A stretch of DNA of 52,305 bases, from contig WRII01000012.1 of NCBI GenBank assembly GCA_009782825.1, forward strand, positions 1 through 52,305, written 5' to 3'. Below, piece after piece: positions 26,075 to 34,720 of this stretch. The position numbers and the translations under genes are program-made. The notes under the pieces were generated by a model that saw nothing but the letters and a program-made list of their open reading frames with translations, had not been told where the DNA came from and made no database searches. How positions within the stretch are numbered: position 1 is the first letter of the stretch; each line of letters starts with the position of its first letter. The stretch comes from Peptococcaceae bacterium (lineage in GTDB: Bacteria > Bacillota > Desulfitobacteriia > Desulfitobacteriales > Syntrophobotulaceae).

Positions 26075-28378
26075 ATGGCCGTATGGAAAATGGCAGTGCG
26101 CAGCATAAAATTGCGCAAAGGGTATTCGATCATGATTTTCCTGATGATAGCCGTGGTTGTATTTTTTGGCATTACCGCGGTAAATGTGTTGCTGGCGGGA
26201 GACCGCATTTTGCAAGATGAACACAAAGAGAGGGACGGCCCGGATTATGCAGCCTTCTTTATCAATCAACAATTTAGCGCAGAGGATATGATCTTTTTCC
26301 AGAACTATCCTGGTGTCACCCGGGTGGAAACCCGTCCGGTCTTATGGATAGCCGCCTATCAAAACCGTTGGAATGGCAAAGAAGGCAGACAATTCATGCT
26401 GTATGCTGATCCCTCTCTGGAAAAGGGAGAGATCTTAGCGCCATATGCTGATATGGCTCAAGGGAAGATTAAAACTGGTGATTCGGTGGAGTTGGCGATA
26501 AACTGCGTTTTTAAACAGGATGCAGAAAACGAAATGAAAGCTCTAAGTTTTTCTGTAACGGGCCCATTGATTGATTTTTTTTGGGGAGGATCTATGTTCG
26601 GAGTCCAATTTTTGCCCTTATCTCAGGAGGACTTCGACGATTTTTCATCCATATCCGGAGAATTTGCCTTTACTGAAGTTATGCTGTATACAGAACCTGG
26701 TGTTGATCTTGGGGGGCTCAAGTCAGATGTTGAGTCTGCAACCCATGTTTATTGGGGCCTGACTCACGAGGAAAGCCAAGAATTGCTGCTGTTGGTTCCC
26801 AAAATTATCAGCTGCTTTTTGATGCTCATTGCGGCTATCCTGGTATTGGTGGTTCTGCTGACGCTGTGCCATACTGTTGTCTCGTCCCTGGAATCAGATT
26901 ATAAGACGATCGGTGTGTTGAAAGGACTGGGTTTTGAGAACAAACAAGTTCTGTCCTTCATATTTTTGCACTATTTGCTTCTTTCGTGTGCAGGGGTGGT
27001 CGTGGGTGTGGGGGTGAGTCTGCTTGTCCAACAGCCTGTTCTCGGTTTTTTTCTATCCTTTGCCGGGATCCCCCCGAAGAAGCTTGTTTTTCCGGAGGTT
27101 ATCTGGGGAGTGGCTCTGGCACAGTGCAGCCTTGTCTTACTTTGCTCATGGTTTTCGGCACGGCGGGTTTACCGCATATCTCCGGTGCGGGCTATTTCGC
27201 AGGGACAAGCAGAAGTGCATTTTTCCCGGCGCTTTAACTTGTCTCTGCAGAGGTTATTCTTCTTGCCGGGATGGCTGCGCTTAGTTGTCAAGCAGATTGT
27301 GTCTAAAGGGGGGCAATATGCCGTGATCTTTGTGGTGAGCGTTCTTTTCTGCTATGCTTTGGTTACCCTTATGGGGTTCTATACTGTTATGGATGACCCC
27401 CGTTCTAGTACCCGGTTGCTGGGTCTGCCTGAGGAGGGGCTTGAAATCTATATAAAATTGGACGATGATAAAAAGCCAATTATAGGGATCAATCAAGCTT
27501 TGGAAGACATAGAGGCCATGTCCAAGGTGAAAACTCATTATGAATGTAAGATGCCCTGGGTAAAACTTAACGGCTCAATGTTAGTTCTTCAAAGCTATAG
27601 TACTTTTGAGGGGATTGAGTATCCTGAGCCAATGTCTGGAAGGTTTCCCCAATATAATAATAATGAGGTGATGATAACACCGCAGCTTCAAAAACTGTAT
27701 GGTCTGAATCTTGGGAATAAGATCACATTGGGAAGAACAGGGGATTACAGGGAATTCATCATTACAGGGATCACGTCAAACGTTCTTGACATGGGTCATA
27801 CCCTCATAACCACCTTAAACGCAGTGAGTTGTTTCATAGATATGCCATCTATCTATGTTGTTGTTTTGGAAAATGATGTGGCGGCCAGTCATGTCATAGC
27901 ATCCTTCAATGACAAGTTCGAGGGCTTGGCTCAGATCTCTAAGACTCAAAGATACGTAGATTATAGGTCGGGCATCCGGTTGGGGATTTTGGGGGTTGCG
28001 ACGTTGCTGCTTATTATGACCGTTTTGCTCATAACCTTTATTACCGCCCTTGTAACGCAAATCGCTGTCTACCGTGAACAGAGGGATATGGGTATCTTGA
28101 AAACCACTGGGTACTCGACAGTTCAGCTGCGCCAGCAATTTGCTGTGAGGTTTTTATTAGTATCTGCTATGGGATATGCTATGGGCCTGATCCTGAATCT
28201 GGCGTTTTCGGATAAAATGATGAGCGCTGTTTTAGGATTTTATAGTTATGAGGGGAATAAAACTCTTATGACCTTGTTGGGGCCTGTTGTTTTTTTGTGC
28301 GGAATCATAACGCTGTTGGCCTGGCTTGCTACCCGGAGAATAAGAAAAATAGGATTGGAAAATTTGAATACAGAATAA
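26075..28378 (+). CDS. FtsX-type ABC transporter permease, copy 1
   Basis: 767 residues with two FtsX-like modules. A helix at about 17-40 is followed by an extracytoplasmic domain (to about 240). Three helices (about 245-390) end in YRISPVRAISQG, the coupling segment. A helix near 410 precedes a second external domain (about 440-640) containing VMITPQLQKLYG. Three C-terminal helices follow. Such permeases work with a separate ATPase in exporting or detaching envelope-active molecules. No ATPase gene is adjacent; the one at 34714 may serve both permeases. It is strongly similar to copy 2 at 32405, including the start MAxWKMAxRxIK and the ISPxxAIxQGQA block. The ribosome binding site is weak (AGGTTGG). 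Confidence 0.9.
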   Translation: MAVWKMAVRSIKLRKGYSIMIFLMIAVVVFFGITAVNVLLAGDRILQDEHKERDGPDYAAFFINQQFSAEDMIFFQNYPGVTRVETRPVLWIAAYQNRWNGKEGRQFMLYADPSLEKGEILAPYADMAQGKIKTGDSVELAINCVFKQDAENEMKALSFSVTGPLIDFFWGGSMFGVQFLPLSQEDFDDFSSISGEFAFTEVMLYTEPGVDLGGLKSDVESATHVYWGLTHEESQELLLLVPKIISCFLMLIAAILVLVVLLTLCHTVVSSLESDYKTIGVLKGLGFENKQVLSFIFLHYLLLSCAGVVVGVGVSLLVQQPVLGFFLSFAGIPPKKLVFPEVIWGVALAQCSLVLLCSWFSARRVYRISPVRAISQGQAEVHFSRRFNLSLQRLFFLPGWLRLVVKQIVSKGGQYAVIFVVSVLFCYALVTLMGFYTVMDDPRSSTRLLGLPEEGLEIYIKLDDDKKPIIGINQALEDIEAMSKVKTHYECKMPWVKLNGSMLVLQSYSTFEGIEYPEPMSGRFPQYNNNEVMITPQLQKLYGLNLGNKITLGRTGDYREFIITGITSNVLDMGHTLITTLNAVSCFIDMPSIYVVVLENDVAASHVIASFNDKFEGLAQISKTQRYVDYRSGIRLGILGVATLLLIMTVLLITFITALVTQIAVYREQRDMGILKTTGYSTVQLRQQFAVRFLLVSAMGYAMGLILNLAFSDKMMSAVLGFYSYEGNKTLMTLLGPVVFLCGIITLLAWLATRRIRKIGLENLNTE

Positions 28379-28453
28379 AGCAGGTATGTAATTACTTTAA
28401 TGGTTTTATTTGTTGTGTATTTTTGCACAAAAAATATAAAATTTAATAGTATC

Positions 28454-28463
28454 TTAAGGACTT
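28454..28463 (-). promoter_or_regulatory. Candidate regulator box AAGTCCTTAA upstream of the receiver-only regulator
   Basis: The minus strand reads AAGTCCTTAA, the same 10-mer found twice at 30337-30357 and once at 52163. It lies about 155 bases before the ATG of the receiver-only regulator. Binding by the encoded OmpR-type regulator is inference. Confidence 0.4.
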
Positions 28464-28615
28464 CTCTTATAGTGACATTGTACAATACAATTTAATTATA
28501 TGTTTTTTGGGGTGCCATAGAATGTCGTCATTGCAGTGTAAGTTTATATTTATATAATCAAACGAGGAAGAGGGGACCATCTTGCTCTTCAGGAAAAGGA
28601 GATGAAGAAAATCCT

Positions 28616-29050
28616 ATGAATATCCTGCTTGTTGACGATGATACTGATCTATCCGCAGTTACTGCTGATTACCTGGAAGATGCCGGGTTCACAGTGTGGT
28701 GTGCTGTGACCGCAGCGGAGGCTTTGAAAAACTTGGATAATGCTCATCTCATATTGATGGATATCACTCTGCCGGACGGCTCAGGGTTTGATCTGTGCAG
28801 AAGAATTCGTCAGAAAAACGAAATCCCCATCATCTTTATCAGTGCGAATATAAGCGGCATGAGCAAGGTGGAGGGCTTAAATATTGGCGCGGATGATTAT
28901 GTCACGAAGCCTTATTCTCTGGGAGAGCTTCTGGCTCGAGTGAAAGCCCGTTTGCGCCGGTATCAAATCAATGATTGCCACCTATCCCATGAAGACGAAA
29001 AAGAGCCGCAAGACTCAAGTATCTTGCGGCATTCCAGAGAAAAGCTGTGA
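28616..29050 (+). CDS. Receiver-only response regulator (DNA-binding domain lost)
   Basis: 144 residues. The first 115 are a complete receiver domain: acidic pocket DDD at 7-9, phosphoacceptor D49 in LMDITLPDG, switch S76 and K98 in VTKPYSL. These match the full-length regulator at 30587 nearly residue for residue (DLxAVTADxLEDAGFTV, VTAAEALKxLD). After LRRY the sequence diverges into a charged 28-residue tail and stops, so the winged-helix domain is missing. It is probably a decayed duplicate. It may still take phosphoryl groups from the sensor kinase at 31240 and act as a sink. The tail overlaps a terminator of the opposite strand. GAGATGAAG lies in front of the ATG. Confidence 0.85.
   Translation: MNILLVDDDTDLSAVTADYLEDAGFTVWCAVTAAEALKNLDNAHLILMDITLPDGSGFDLCRRIRQKNEIPIIFISANISGMSKVEGLNIGADDYVTKPYSLGELLARVKARLRRYQINDCHLSHEDEKEPQDSSILRHSREKL
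28998..29030 (-). terminator. Intrinsic terminator of the convergent secreted-protein gene
   Basis: On the minus strand GCCGCAAGA and TCTTGCGGC form a perfect 9-bp stem (29005-29030) with an 8-base loop, followed by CTCTTTTTC. It lies about 50 bases past the stop of the gene ending at 29081. It sits inside the last codons of the receiver-only regulator on the other strand. Confidence 0.75.
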
Positions 29051-29080
29051 TTATCAGAAATGACTCAAATTGAAAGAAAC

Positions 29081-30154
29081 TTAAACTCCTGCTTTTGGAA
29101 CCAAAGGTATGACTATAATCACATTTCCGGCCGTGGGAGGTCTCTTGTCTTGGAGACAAAAACCAGGATCATAACTGGGTTTTTTGTGAACAACGTTTTC
29201 CTTCAGTTTGTTGGTCACAGTGAAGGTCTTGCCGTCGGCATTGGGTTTAATAACAGTTTCGTAGCCTGGGACATAAACTTTTAAGTCATATTTCCCGGGC
29301 AATCCGGAATCGAGATCACTAAAAATGTATTCCCATTTATTGTTCTTTGTGACTGTACCTTTGCCCAGGAATTTTTCCCCTTCTTCAGACTTTCTGAGCA
29401 AACTAACGTCTACCTTCTTGGGGCGCAGATTCTTGGCGTTATTGTCGCCTTCCCAGACCATTTTCACTTTCACGGTTTCAGTGAGAATAACGTCCGGTAT
29501 TATCTTCTCGAATTCCACTGTGACTGTCGCCGCGGCTTCCAGGTTGGCCAGCTTATAACTGTTTGAGGTGTTGTTGGCGACAACAGCGCCGTTCAGTTTC
29601 CATTCTTTCACTTGGTAGCCGTCTTTTGGAGTGGCGGTGAATTGGACGTCTTTACCCTTCAGCACTTTCGCACCGGATGTGAGAGCTTTTTCGCCTACCT
29701 TAGCCGCAAGAGAGCCGTTTCCGTTAACCACGTTAAATGCAACGGCAAAGTCAACGACTGGTATCTTCTCGAATGTCACCACGACAGATGCCGCAGCGTT
29801 CACTTTTAGTATATAAGTGTCTTTGCCTGTTTGGTCGACTTTGCCGTTCAGTTTCCAGTCTTTCACTTGGTAGCCGGCGTTTGGCTTGGCGGTGAACTTG
29901 ACTTCCGTCCCCTTCTTCACCTTGGCGCCGGAATCTACCGAAGCATCAAGAGTGCCACCGTTTCCATAGGTGTATACAACTTCATACTTAGTTGCAAGGT
30001 CGCTGCCATGATTGGCGCCGCCTTTGCCGTCCTGCTTGCCACCTTTGCCGCCCGCGCCCTCATCAGCAGCAAATGCTGCAATAGGTAACATAGCAAAGAC
30101 CAGCGCCATAACAATTGTTATAGCAATGATTCTTTTTATGCCTTTTGTTTTCAT
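29081..30154 (-). CDS. Secreted protein with two InlB-type beta repeats and a Cna-B-like domain
   Basis: 357 residues. The signal peptide has KTKGIKR, a hydrophobic core IIAITIVMALVFAMLPIA and a cleavage site after AFA near residue 29. A Gly/Lys-rich linker follows. Two copies of a 75-residue repeat come next (about 55-130 and 135-215), each with a VKGxxVxFTAxPxxGYQVKxWKLNG-type core and ending in VxFEKI. This is the divergent InlB B-repeat. Residues 220-320 resemble a Cna-B domain (KVKMVWEGDN, VDVSLLRK, YDLKVYVPGYE). No LPxTG motif or C-terminal helix is seen, so the protein may be released. GGAGGAG precedes the ATG. It is divergent from the regulator gene at 30587. Confidence 0.85.
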   Translation of the reverse strand: MKTKGIKRIIAITIVMALVFAMLPIAAFAADEGAGGKGGKQDGKGGANHGSDLATKYEVVYTYGNGGTLDASVDSGAKVKKGTEVKFTAKPNAGYQVKDWKLNGKVDQTGKDTYILKVNAAASVVVTFEKIPVVDFAVAFNVVNGNGSLAAKVGEKALTSGAKVLKGKDVQFTATPKDGYQVKEWKLNGAVVANNTSNSYKLANLEAAATVTVEFEKIIPDVILTETVKVKMVWEGDNNAKNLRPKKVDVSLLRKSEEGEKFLGKGTVTKNNKWEYIFSDLDSGLPGKYDLKVYVPGYETVIKPNADGKTFTVTNKLKENVVHKKPSYDPGFCLQDKRPPTAGNVIIVIPLVPKAGV

Positions 30155-30331
30155 TCTTTCTCCTCCTAAATGTTTTTGATTTTAGAAAACGGCATTTGAT
30201 TCAATATTTTCCTTGTTCTGTGTCTATTGGGAAACTTAAACGCTTATAAGCCTCACCCCTCTTAGTTTGTAATTTGGTCTTTGCCACCCTTTGCCATCAT
30301 CGAATACATTCCAAGTCTAATACGAAAGATG

Positions 30332-30372
30332 TTAAAAAGTCCTTAACAAGTCCTTAACAAGTTGTTAAATCC
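30332..30372 (+). promoter_or_regulatory. Four TTAA-headed direct repeats at 11-bp spacing, probable OmpR-type regulator site
   Basis: TTAAAAAGTCC, TTAACAAGTCC, TTAACAAGTTG and TTAAATCCG begin at 30332, 30343, 30354 and 30365, exactly 11 bases apart. OmpR-family regulators bind as tandem dimers to direct repeats with about one helical turn spacing, so this fits the regulator encoded at 30587. The site lies between the divergent secreted-protein and regulator genes and could control either or both. Confidence 0.6.
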
Positions 30373-30505
30373 GCATATTTTAACAAACAATTTATTCTAA
30401 TATTTCCATGAGATCGGAGTTTCATTTTCGAAAGCGCGTAGTCTTGTGTAAAGATGCATATTATCTTCAGTCATGAATAGTGAAGATATGATATAATCTG
30501 ATTAA

Positions 30506-30546
30506 AATATAGAAAATTCTCTCCCCATATGGTACAATTATTTTGT
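30506..30546 (+). promoter_or_regulatory. Promoter of the two-component and exporter operon
   Basis: CCCCATATGGTACAATTATT contains an extended -10 (TGGTACAAT, -10 hexamer at 30533-30538) 49 bases before the regulator ATG. The block is nearly identical to 26020-26060 in front of permease copy 1. No consensus -35 is visible, which is usual for extended -10 or activated promoters. Confidence 0.55.
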
Positions 30547-30586
30547 GTTTGAGTCGTTTATTCACAAATGATTTTAGGGGAAGACA

Positions 30587-31243
30587 ATGAACATCCTAAT
30601 TATTGACGATGATGCCGATCTAGCCGCTGTCACAGCCGATTGTTTAGAAGATGCCGGGTTCACAGTACGCAGTGCCGTGACAGCAGCAGAAGCCCTGAAA
30701 AAATTAGACGACGTACATCTCATACTGCTGGACATCAGTCTGCCGGACGGAACCGGTTTTGACCTATGCAGGCAGCTCCGCCAGGAAACCCAAATCCCCA
30801 TTATCTTTATCAGCGCGCGCACAAGAGACACAGACAAAGTGGAAGGCTTAGGTATTGGCGGGGATGATTATGTTGCCAAACCCTATTCACTGGACGAACT
30901 TCTGGCCCGGGTGAAAGCCCATCTGCGCCGGAGCTACCCGGCGCGCAAGAACTTCGGAAACATCGAAGTAGATATCAGTGGGCGTAAAGTTCGGCGCCAG
31001 GGCGTAGAAATATTTTTGTCACAAAAAGAATTTGATCTTCTCAGTGTATTCATCAACAATAAGAACACTGTCATACCAAAAGAAAAGTTATGGTCAGACG
31101 TATGGGGCGGCAGTGAGTCAGAGCCGTCCACTCTCACAGTACATATTTGCCGGCTGCGCGAAAAACTGGAGGAAAACCCCGCGAATCCAAAGCACATCAA
31201 AACAGTGCACCGGGTAGGGTATATTTTCGAGGTACCGGTATGA
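30587..31243 (+). CDS. OmpR-family response regulator
   Basis: 218 residues. The receiver domain (1-115) has the acidic pocket D7-D9, phosphoacceptor D49, S76 and K98. The winged-helix DNA-binding domain (about 122-218) has FLSQKEFDLL, STLTVHICRLREKLE and VHRVGYIFEV. It should bind DNA when phosphorylated by the kinase encoded next to it. The 11-bp repeats at 30332 are the likely target. AGGGGAAG precedes the ATG. Its stop overlaps the kinase start (ATGA), so the pair is translationally coupled. It is followed by the exporter genes, as in antimicrobial-peptide sensing modules. Confidence 0.95.
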   Translation: MNILIIDDDADLAAVTADCLEDAGFTVRSAVTAAEALKKLDDVHLILLDISLPDGTGFDLCRQLRQETQIPIIFISARTRDTDKVEGLGIGGDDYVAKPYSLDELLARVKAHLRRSYPARKNFGNIEVDISGRKVRRQGVEIFLSQKEFDLLSVFINNKNTVIPKEKLWSDVWGGSESEPSTLTVHICRLREKLEENPANPKHIKTVHRVGYIFEVPV

Positions 31244-32349
31244 AAAAAATATTAATAAGATTGACAGCAGCCTTTATTATAATTGCCGCTGTATTCATCA
31301 TCGCTCTGAACCTCCAAAGCAAAGACCGAATAGATGAGATTGCCGGGCAGATGCTTGTTGAGGCCAATGAGATCGCCAATGGGGACGAGAGCGCCCGAGA
31401 GCGCTATTATGAATTAACAGACGCCCTGAAATCCGAAACACGAGGGCAGAAATCCCTCATGCCGGCTATGTGGCTGTCGTTGGGGACATGCGCTGCCTTT
31501 TCACTCTACCTCTATTTGACAATCCTGCGCCCTTTTCATAAGATGGAGAAATTCTCAAAAGATATAGCCGCCGGGAACTACGATATTCCTCTGGAGATGT
31601 CCCGGCATAATGTATTTGGGGCCTTTTCCTGGGCCTTCGATTCAATGCGCGAAGAGCTTCGCACAGCGCAAAGAGCAGAGCAAGAAGCTAAAGATGCCAA
31701 CAAAACTTTAGTCGCCGTCCTGTCACATGACATAAAAACCCCAATCTCCTCAATAAGAGCCTGCGCTGAAGGCCTGTCTTCAGACCAAGGCAGGAGAGAA
31801 GAACGCAGGAAACGGTATCTGGATACCATAATGCGCAGATCAGATGAAGTCGCACGACTGACAGAAGACCTCTTTGTCCATGCCCTTGCCGATATGGACA
31901 AGCTTGTCATCGAACCGGCTGTCTTCCCTCTGCGATCGTTCATTTCAGACTTCGCATCCTTAATAGATATCACGGTCACCTCAGAAATCCCGGAGGTCAG
32001 CATCATTGCCGATGAGAAGAGATTAAAAGAGATATTTGGCAATATTATTGAAAACGCCGAAAAATACGCCCCGGGCGCGCCGGTAGAAATGACGTTTATC
32101 AGGGAAGAGAACCAGGAAGACGCATTGTTGTACTGCATTTTCAGCGATAAAGGAACATCACTGCAGCCAGAGGATGTCCCCTTTATCTTTTATAAATTTT
32201 ATCGGGGGAAGAACGCCATGGATAAAGAAGGGTCGGGGCTGGGGTTATATATCGTCCGCTATATCACCGAAAAACTGGGAGGTAAAGCATACGCTGAGCG
32301 TACCGAAGAGGGCCTGAAGATTTATATCGGATTGAAAGTAAGTTCTTAG
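31240..32349 (+). CDS. Membrane sensor histidine kinase
   Basis: 369 residues starting at the ATG overlapping the regulator stop; the frame is open upstream but that part lies inside the regulator gene. Two membrane helices (about 5-24 and 90-112) flank a short external segment of about 65 residues. A HAMP-like linker (LRPFHKMEKFSKDIAAGNY) follows. The HisKA dimerisation domain has the phosphorylated histidine in VLSHDIKTPI. The ATPase domain has the N box NIIENAEKYA, and G2 GSGLGLYIVRYI. The G1 region is SDKGTSLQ. It phosphorylates the regulator encoded at 30587. The ligand is unknown, but linkage to an ABC exporter suggests an envelope-active compound. Confidence 0.94.
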   Translation: MKKILIRLTAAFIIIAAVFIIALNLQSKDRIDEIAGQMLVEANEIANGDESARERYYELTDALKSETRGQKSLMPAMWLSLGTCAAFSLYLYLTILRPFHKMEKFSKDIAAGNYDIPLEMSRHNVFGAFSWAFDSMREELRTAQRAEQEAKDANKTLVAVLSHDIKTPISSIRACAEGLSSDQGRREERRKRYLDTIMRRSDEVARLTEDLFVHALADMDKLVIEPAVFPLRSFISDFASLIDITVTSEIPEVSIIADEKRLKEIFGNIIENAEKYAPGAPVEMTFIREENQEDALLYCIFSDKGTSLQPEDVPFIFYKFYRGKNAMDKEGSGLGLYIVRYITEKLGGKAYAERTEEGLKIYIGLKVSS

Positions 32350-32404
32350 AAGAATTCTTAGAAAGGCGATGAAAGGATGTTCATGCTTAGGTTGGTGATC
32401 CGCC

Positions 32405-34720
32405 ATGGCTATCTGGAAAATGGCGCTGCGCGGGATCAAATCATATAAAGGATATTCGATCATGCTTTTCCTTATGGTGGCGGCCGTTGCGCTTTTCGCC
32501 ATTACCGCGGCCAATGTGCTGCTGGCGGGGGAACATATTTGGAGCGAAGAATATAAGGAAAAGGATTGTCCGGATTACATGGTAATAGTTGAGGATGAAG
32601 ATATTATTCAAAATGACTATATTAGCTTCTTCAAAAACTATCCTGGCGTCACCCGGGTAGAAAGCCGCCCGGTCGTCGTGATTATTCCTGACAGTAACAT
32701 TTGGGGTGGCAGTACAAGAGGTCTGATGTTCCTGTATGTGTATGCGGATACTACCCTGAAACAAGGAGAAGCTCTAATACCTTATGCCGATTTGGCCCAA
32801 GGGAAGCTCAAAATAGGGGACACCATGGAAATCCTGTTCTGGAATCAAGAAAATGAACACAGGAAATTAAAACTTTCCCTGGTGGGGACATTTGTTGACC
32901 CTGTTGTTGGGGGGCCCATGTTCCATGAAGGGTACTTCCCGGTGTCTCAGGCGGATTTTGATAATATACGTTCGGAATCAGAGGCTCTTACCGAGATAAG
33001 AGTGTATACAAGGCCGGATGTTGATCTTTTACAGCTGCAGTCAGATTTCGGCCATAATGGTATTTTCAATTATGCTGAACGCGAGGAAAGCAGGGAGCTT
33101 ATATTGTTGGTTCCTCGTATAAGCAGCTATGTTTTAGTGGCAATTGCTGTTCTTTTGATGTTGGCGGTTCTCTTGGCGCTGCGCCATGCTGTTATCTCTT
33201 CTATTGAAACGGACTACAAAACCATTGGAGTATTAAAAGGATTAGGCTTTAAGAACAATCAGGCGCTCTCCTTTGTCCTTTTGCATTATACTCTTCTTAC
33301 ATTTATGGGTGCGGTGACAGGAGCGGGATTGAGTGTGCTTATCCAACAGCCTGCACTCAGCTTATTTCTATCCTTTGCCGGGCTTCCCCCAAAGCCTCTT
33401 CTATTTCCGGAGATTATTGCAGGAATTGTCTTATTGCTGTGTGTTATGACGGGAATTTCTTCATGGCTAACAGCGCGGCGGGTTTATCGGATATCCCCGG
33501 CACAGGCCATCGCTCAGGGGCAGGCGATGGTACATTTTTCGCGCCGATTTAATCCATCTCTACAGGTACTTTCCTTCTTACCAAGAGGAGTGGCTTTAGC
33601 TGTCAAGAAGATTGCGTCCCAAGCGGGGCAATACCTTGTGGTTTTTATGGTAAATGTAATTTTCTGTTATCTCTTAGTGACCCTCACAGGATTTTATGGC
33701 ATCATGAATGAATACCGTTCTGCTGCTCACTTGTTTGGCTGTCCCGAGGGAGATATTGGAATTGATGTGGACTCTGATGAAAGCGCCCTGTTTGGGGATG
33801 CCAATCAGTGGGTTGGAGAAATCGACACGATTCTGGCTGAACGATATCAGCCCAAAGTTAAGAAGCAGTATGACAGGAAGAGGGTCTGTATAAATTTTCA
33901 CGGTTTGCATTCTCATATTCTTGGATTTAGTGCCTTTGAAGATATTGGGTACCCTAACCCTGTGGCCGGACGTTTCCCTAAATATGACAACGAAGTGATG
34001 ATAACGCCGCAGCTTCAAAAACTTTGTGGTCGGAAAATCGGGGATACGATCATTCTGGAAAGTGGAAATGGCGAGAACGGGAAATTCACGATAACAGGAA
34101 TCACTTCATATTCCCTCTACAATGGTCGAATCATGGTGACAACTTTTAACGGAGCTGATTCCTTCGACGGTGAAACTATGCGTGTGGTGATCTTAGAAGA
34201 GGGAGATGATACATATAATGTCATAGCCCAATTCAATGACAAGTTTAAAGGGTTGGCGGCTGCAGAAAATTTACGAGAAGAGAATGAAAGTTGGACCAAC
34301 GGTGTTCGATTGGGGATTTTAGGGGTAGCGGTTTTCATTCTTGTCATTGCCATTTTGCTGATCACCCTTACCACTGTTCTGATAACACGAATTGCCATTT
34401 ACCGTGAACGAGTCGATATGGGCATTCTGAAAACATCTGGCTATTCAACAAATCAGGTGCGCAGGCAATTCACTTTGAGGTTTTTGTTGGTGTCCGCTGT
34501 GGGATGCAGCCTGGGTTTGATTCTCAGTCTTGCGCTTGCAGATGAAATGATGAGAGCAATTTTAGGCCTGGCCCACGTCTATAATTATGTGGGGGATAAA
34601 TCGCTTCTTACCCTCTTGGGGCCTTTCGTTGTGTTGTGCGCGCTGACAACAGCGTTAGCTTGGCTGAGCACCCGCAGCATAAGAAAGATGGGTGTTGAAA
34701 GAATACTGAAAGGATGTTAA
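32405..34720 (+). CDS. FtsX-type ABC transporter permease, copy 2
   Basis: 771 residues with the same layout as copy 1. It has an N-terminal helix (about 18-40), an external domain, three helices (about 235-380) ending in YRISPAQAIAQGQA, a helix near 405, a second external domain with EVMITPQLQKLCG, and three final helices (about 640-760). The last seven bases overlap the ATPase gene, so permease and ATPase are made together. The external domains differ more between the copies than the membrane parts, suggesting that they recognise different substrates or partners. The ATG context (GGTTGGTGATCCGCC then ATG) is the same as in copy 1. Confidence 0.93.
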   Translation: MAIWKMALRGIKSYKGYSIMLFLMVAAVALFAITAANVLLAGEHIWSEEYKEKDCPDYMVIVEDEDIIQNDYISFFKNYPGVTRVESRPVVVIIPDSNIWGGSTRGLMFLYVYADTTLKQGEALIPYADLAQGKLKIGDTMEILFWNQENEHRKLKLSLVGTFVDPVVGGPMFHEGYFPVSQADFDNIRSESEALTEIRVYTRPDVDLLQLQSDFGHNGIFNYAEREESRELILLVPRISSYVLVAIAVLLMLAVLLALRHAVISSIETDYKTIGVLKGLGFKNNQALSFVLLHYTLLTFMGAVTGAGLSVLIQQPALSLFLSFAGLPPKPLLFPEIIAGIVLLLCVMTGISSWLTARRVYRISPAQAIAQGQAMVHFSRRFNPSLQVLSFLPRGVALAVKKIASQAGQYLVVFMVNVIFCYLLVTLTGFYGIMNEYRSAAHLFGCPEGDIGIDVDSDESALFGDANQWVGEIDTILAERYQPKVKKQYDRKRVCINFHGLHSHILGFSAFEDIGYPNPVAGRFPKYDNEVMITPQLQKLCGRKIGDTIILESGNGENGKFTITGITSYSLYNGRIMVTTFNGADSFDGETMRVVILEEGDDTYNVIAQFNDKFKGLAAAENLREENESWTNGVRLGILGVAVFILVIAILLITLTTVLITRIAIYRERVDMGILKTSGYSTNQVRRQFTLRFLLVSAVGCSLGLILSLALADEMMRAILGLAHVYNYVGDKSLLTLLGPFVVLCALTTALAWLSTRSIRKMGVERILKGC

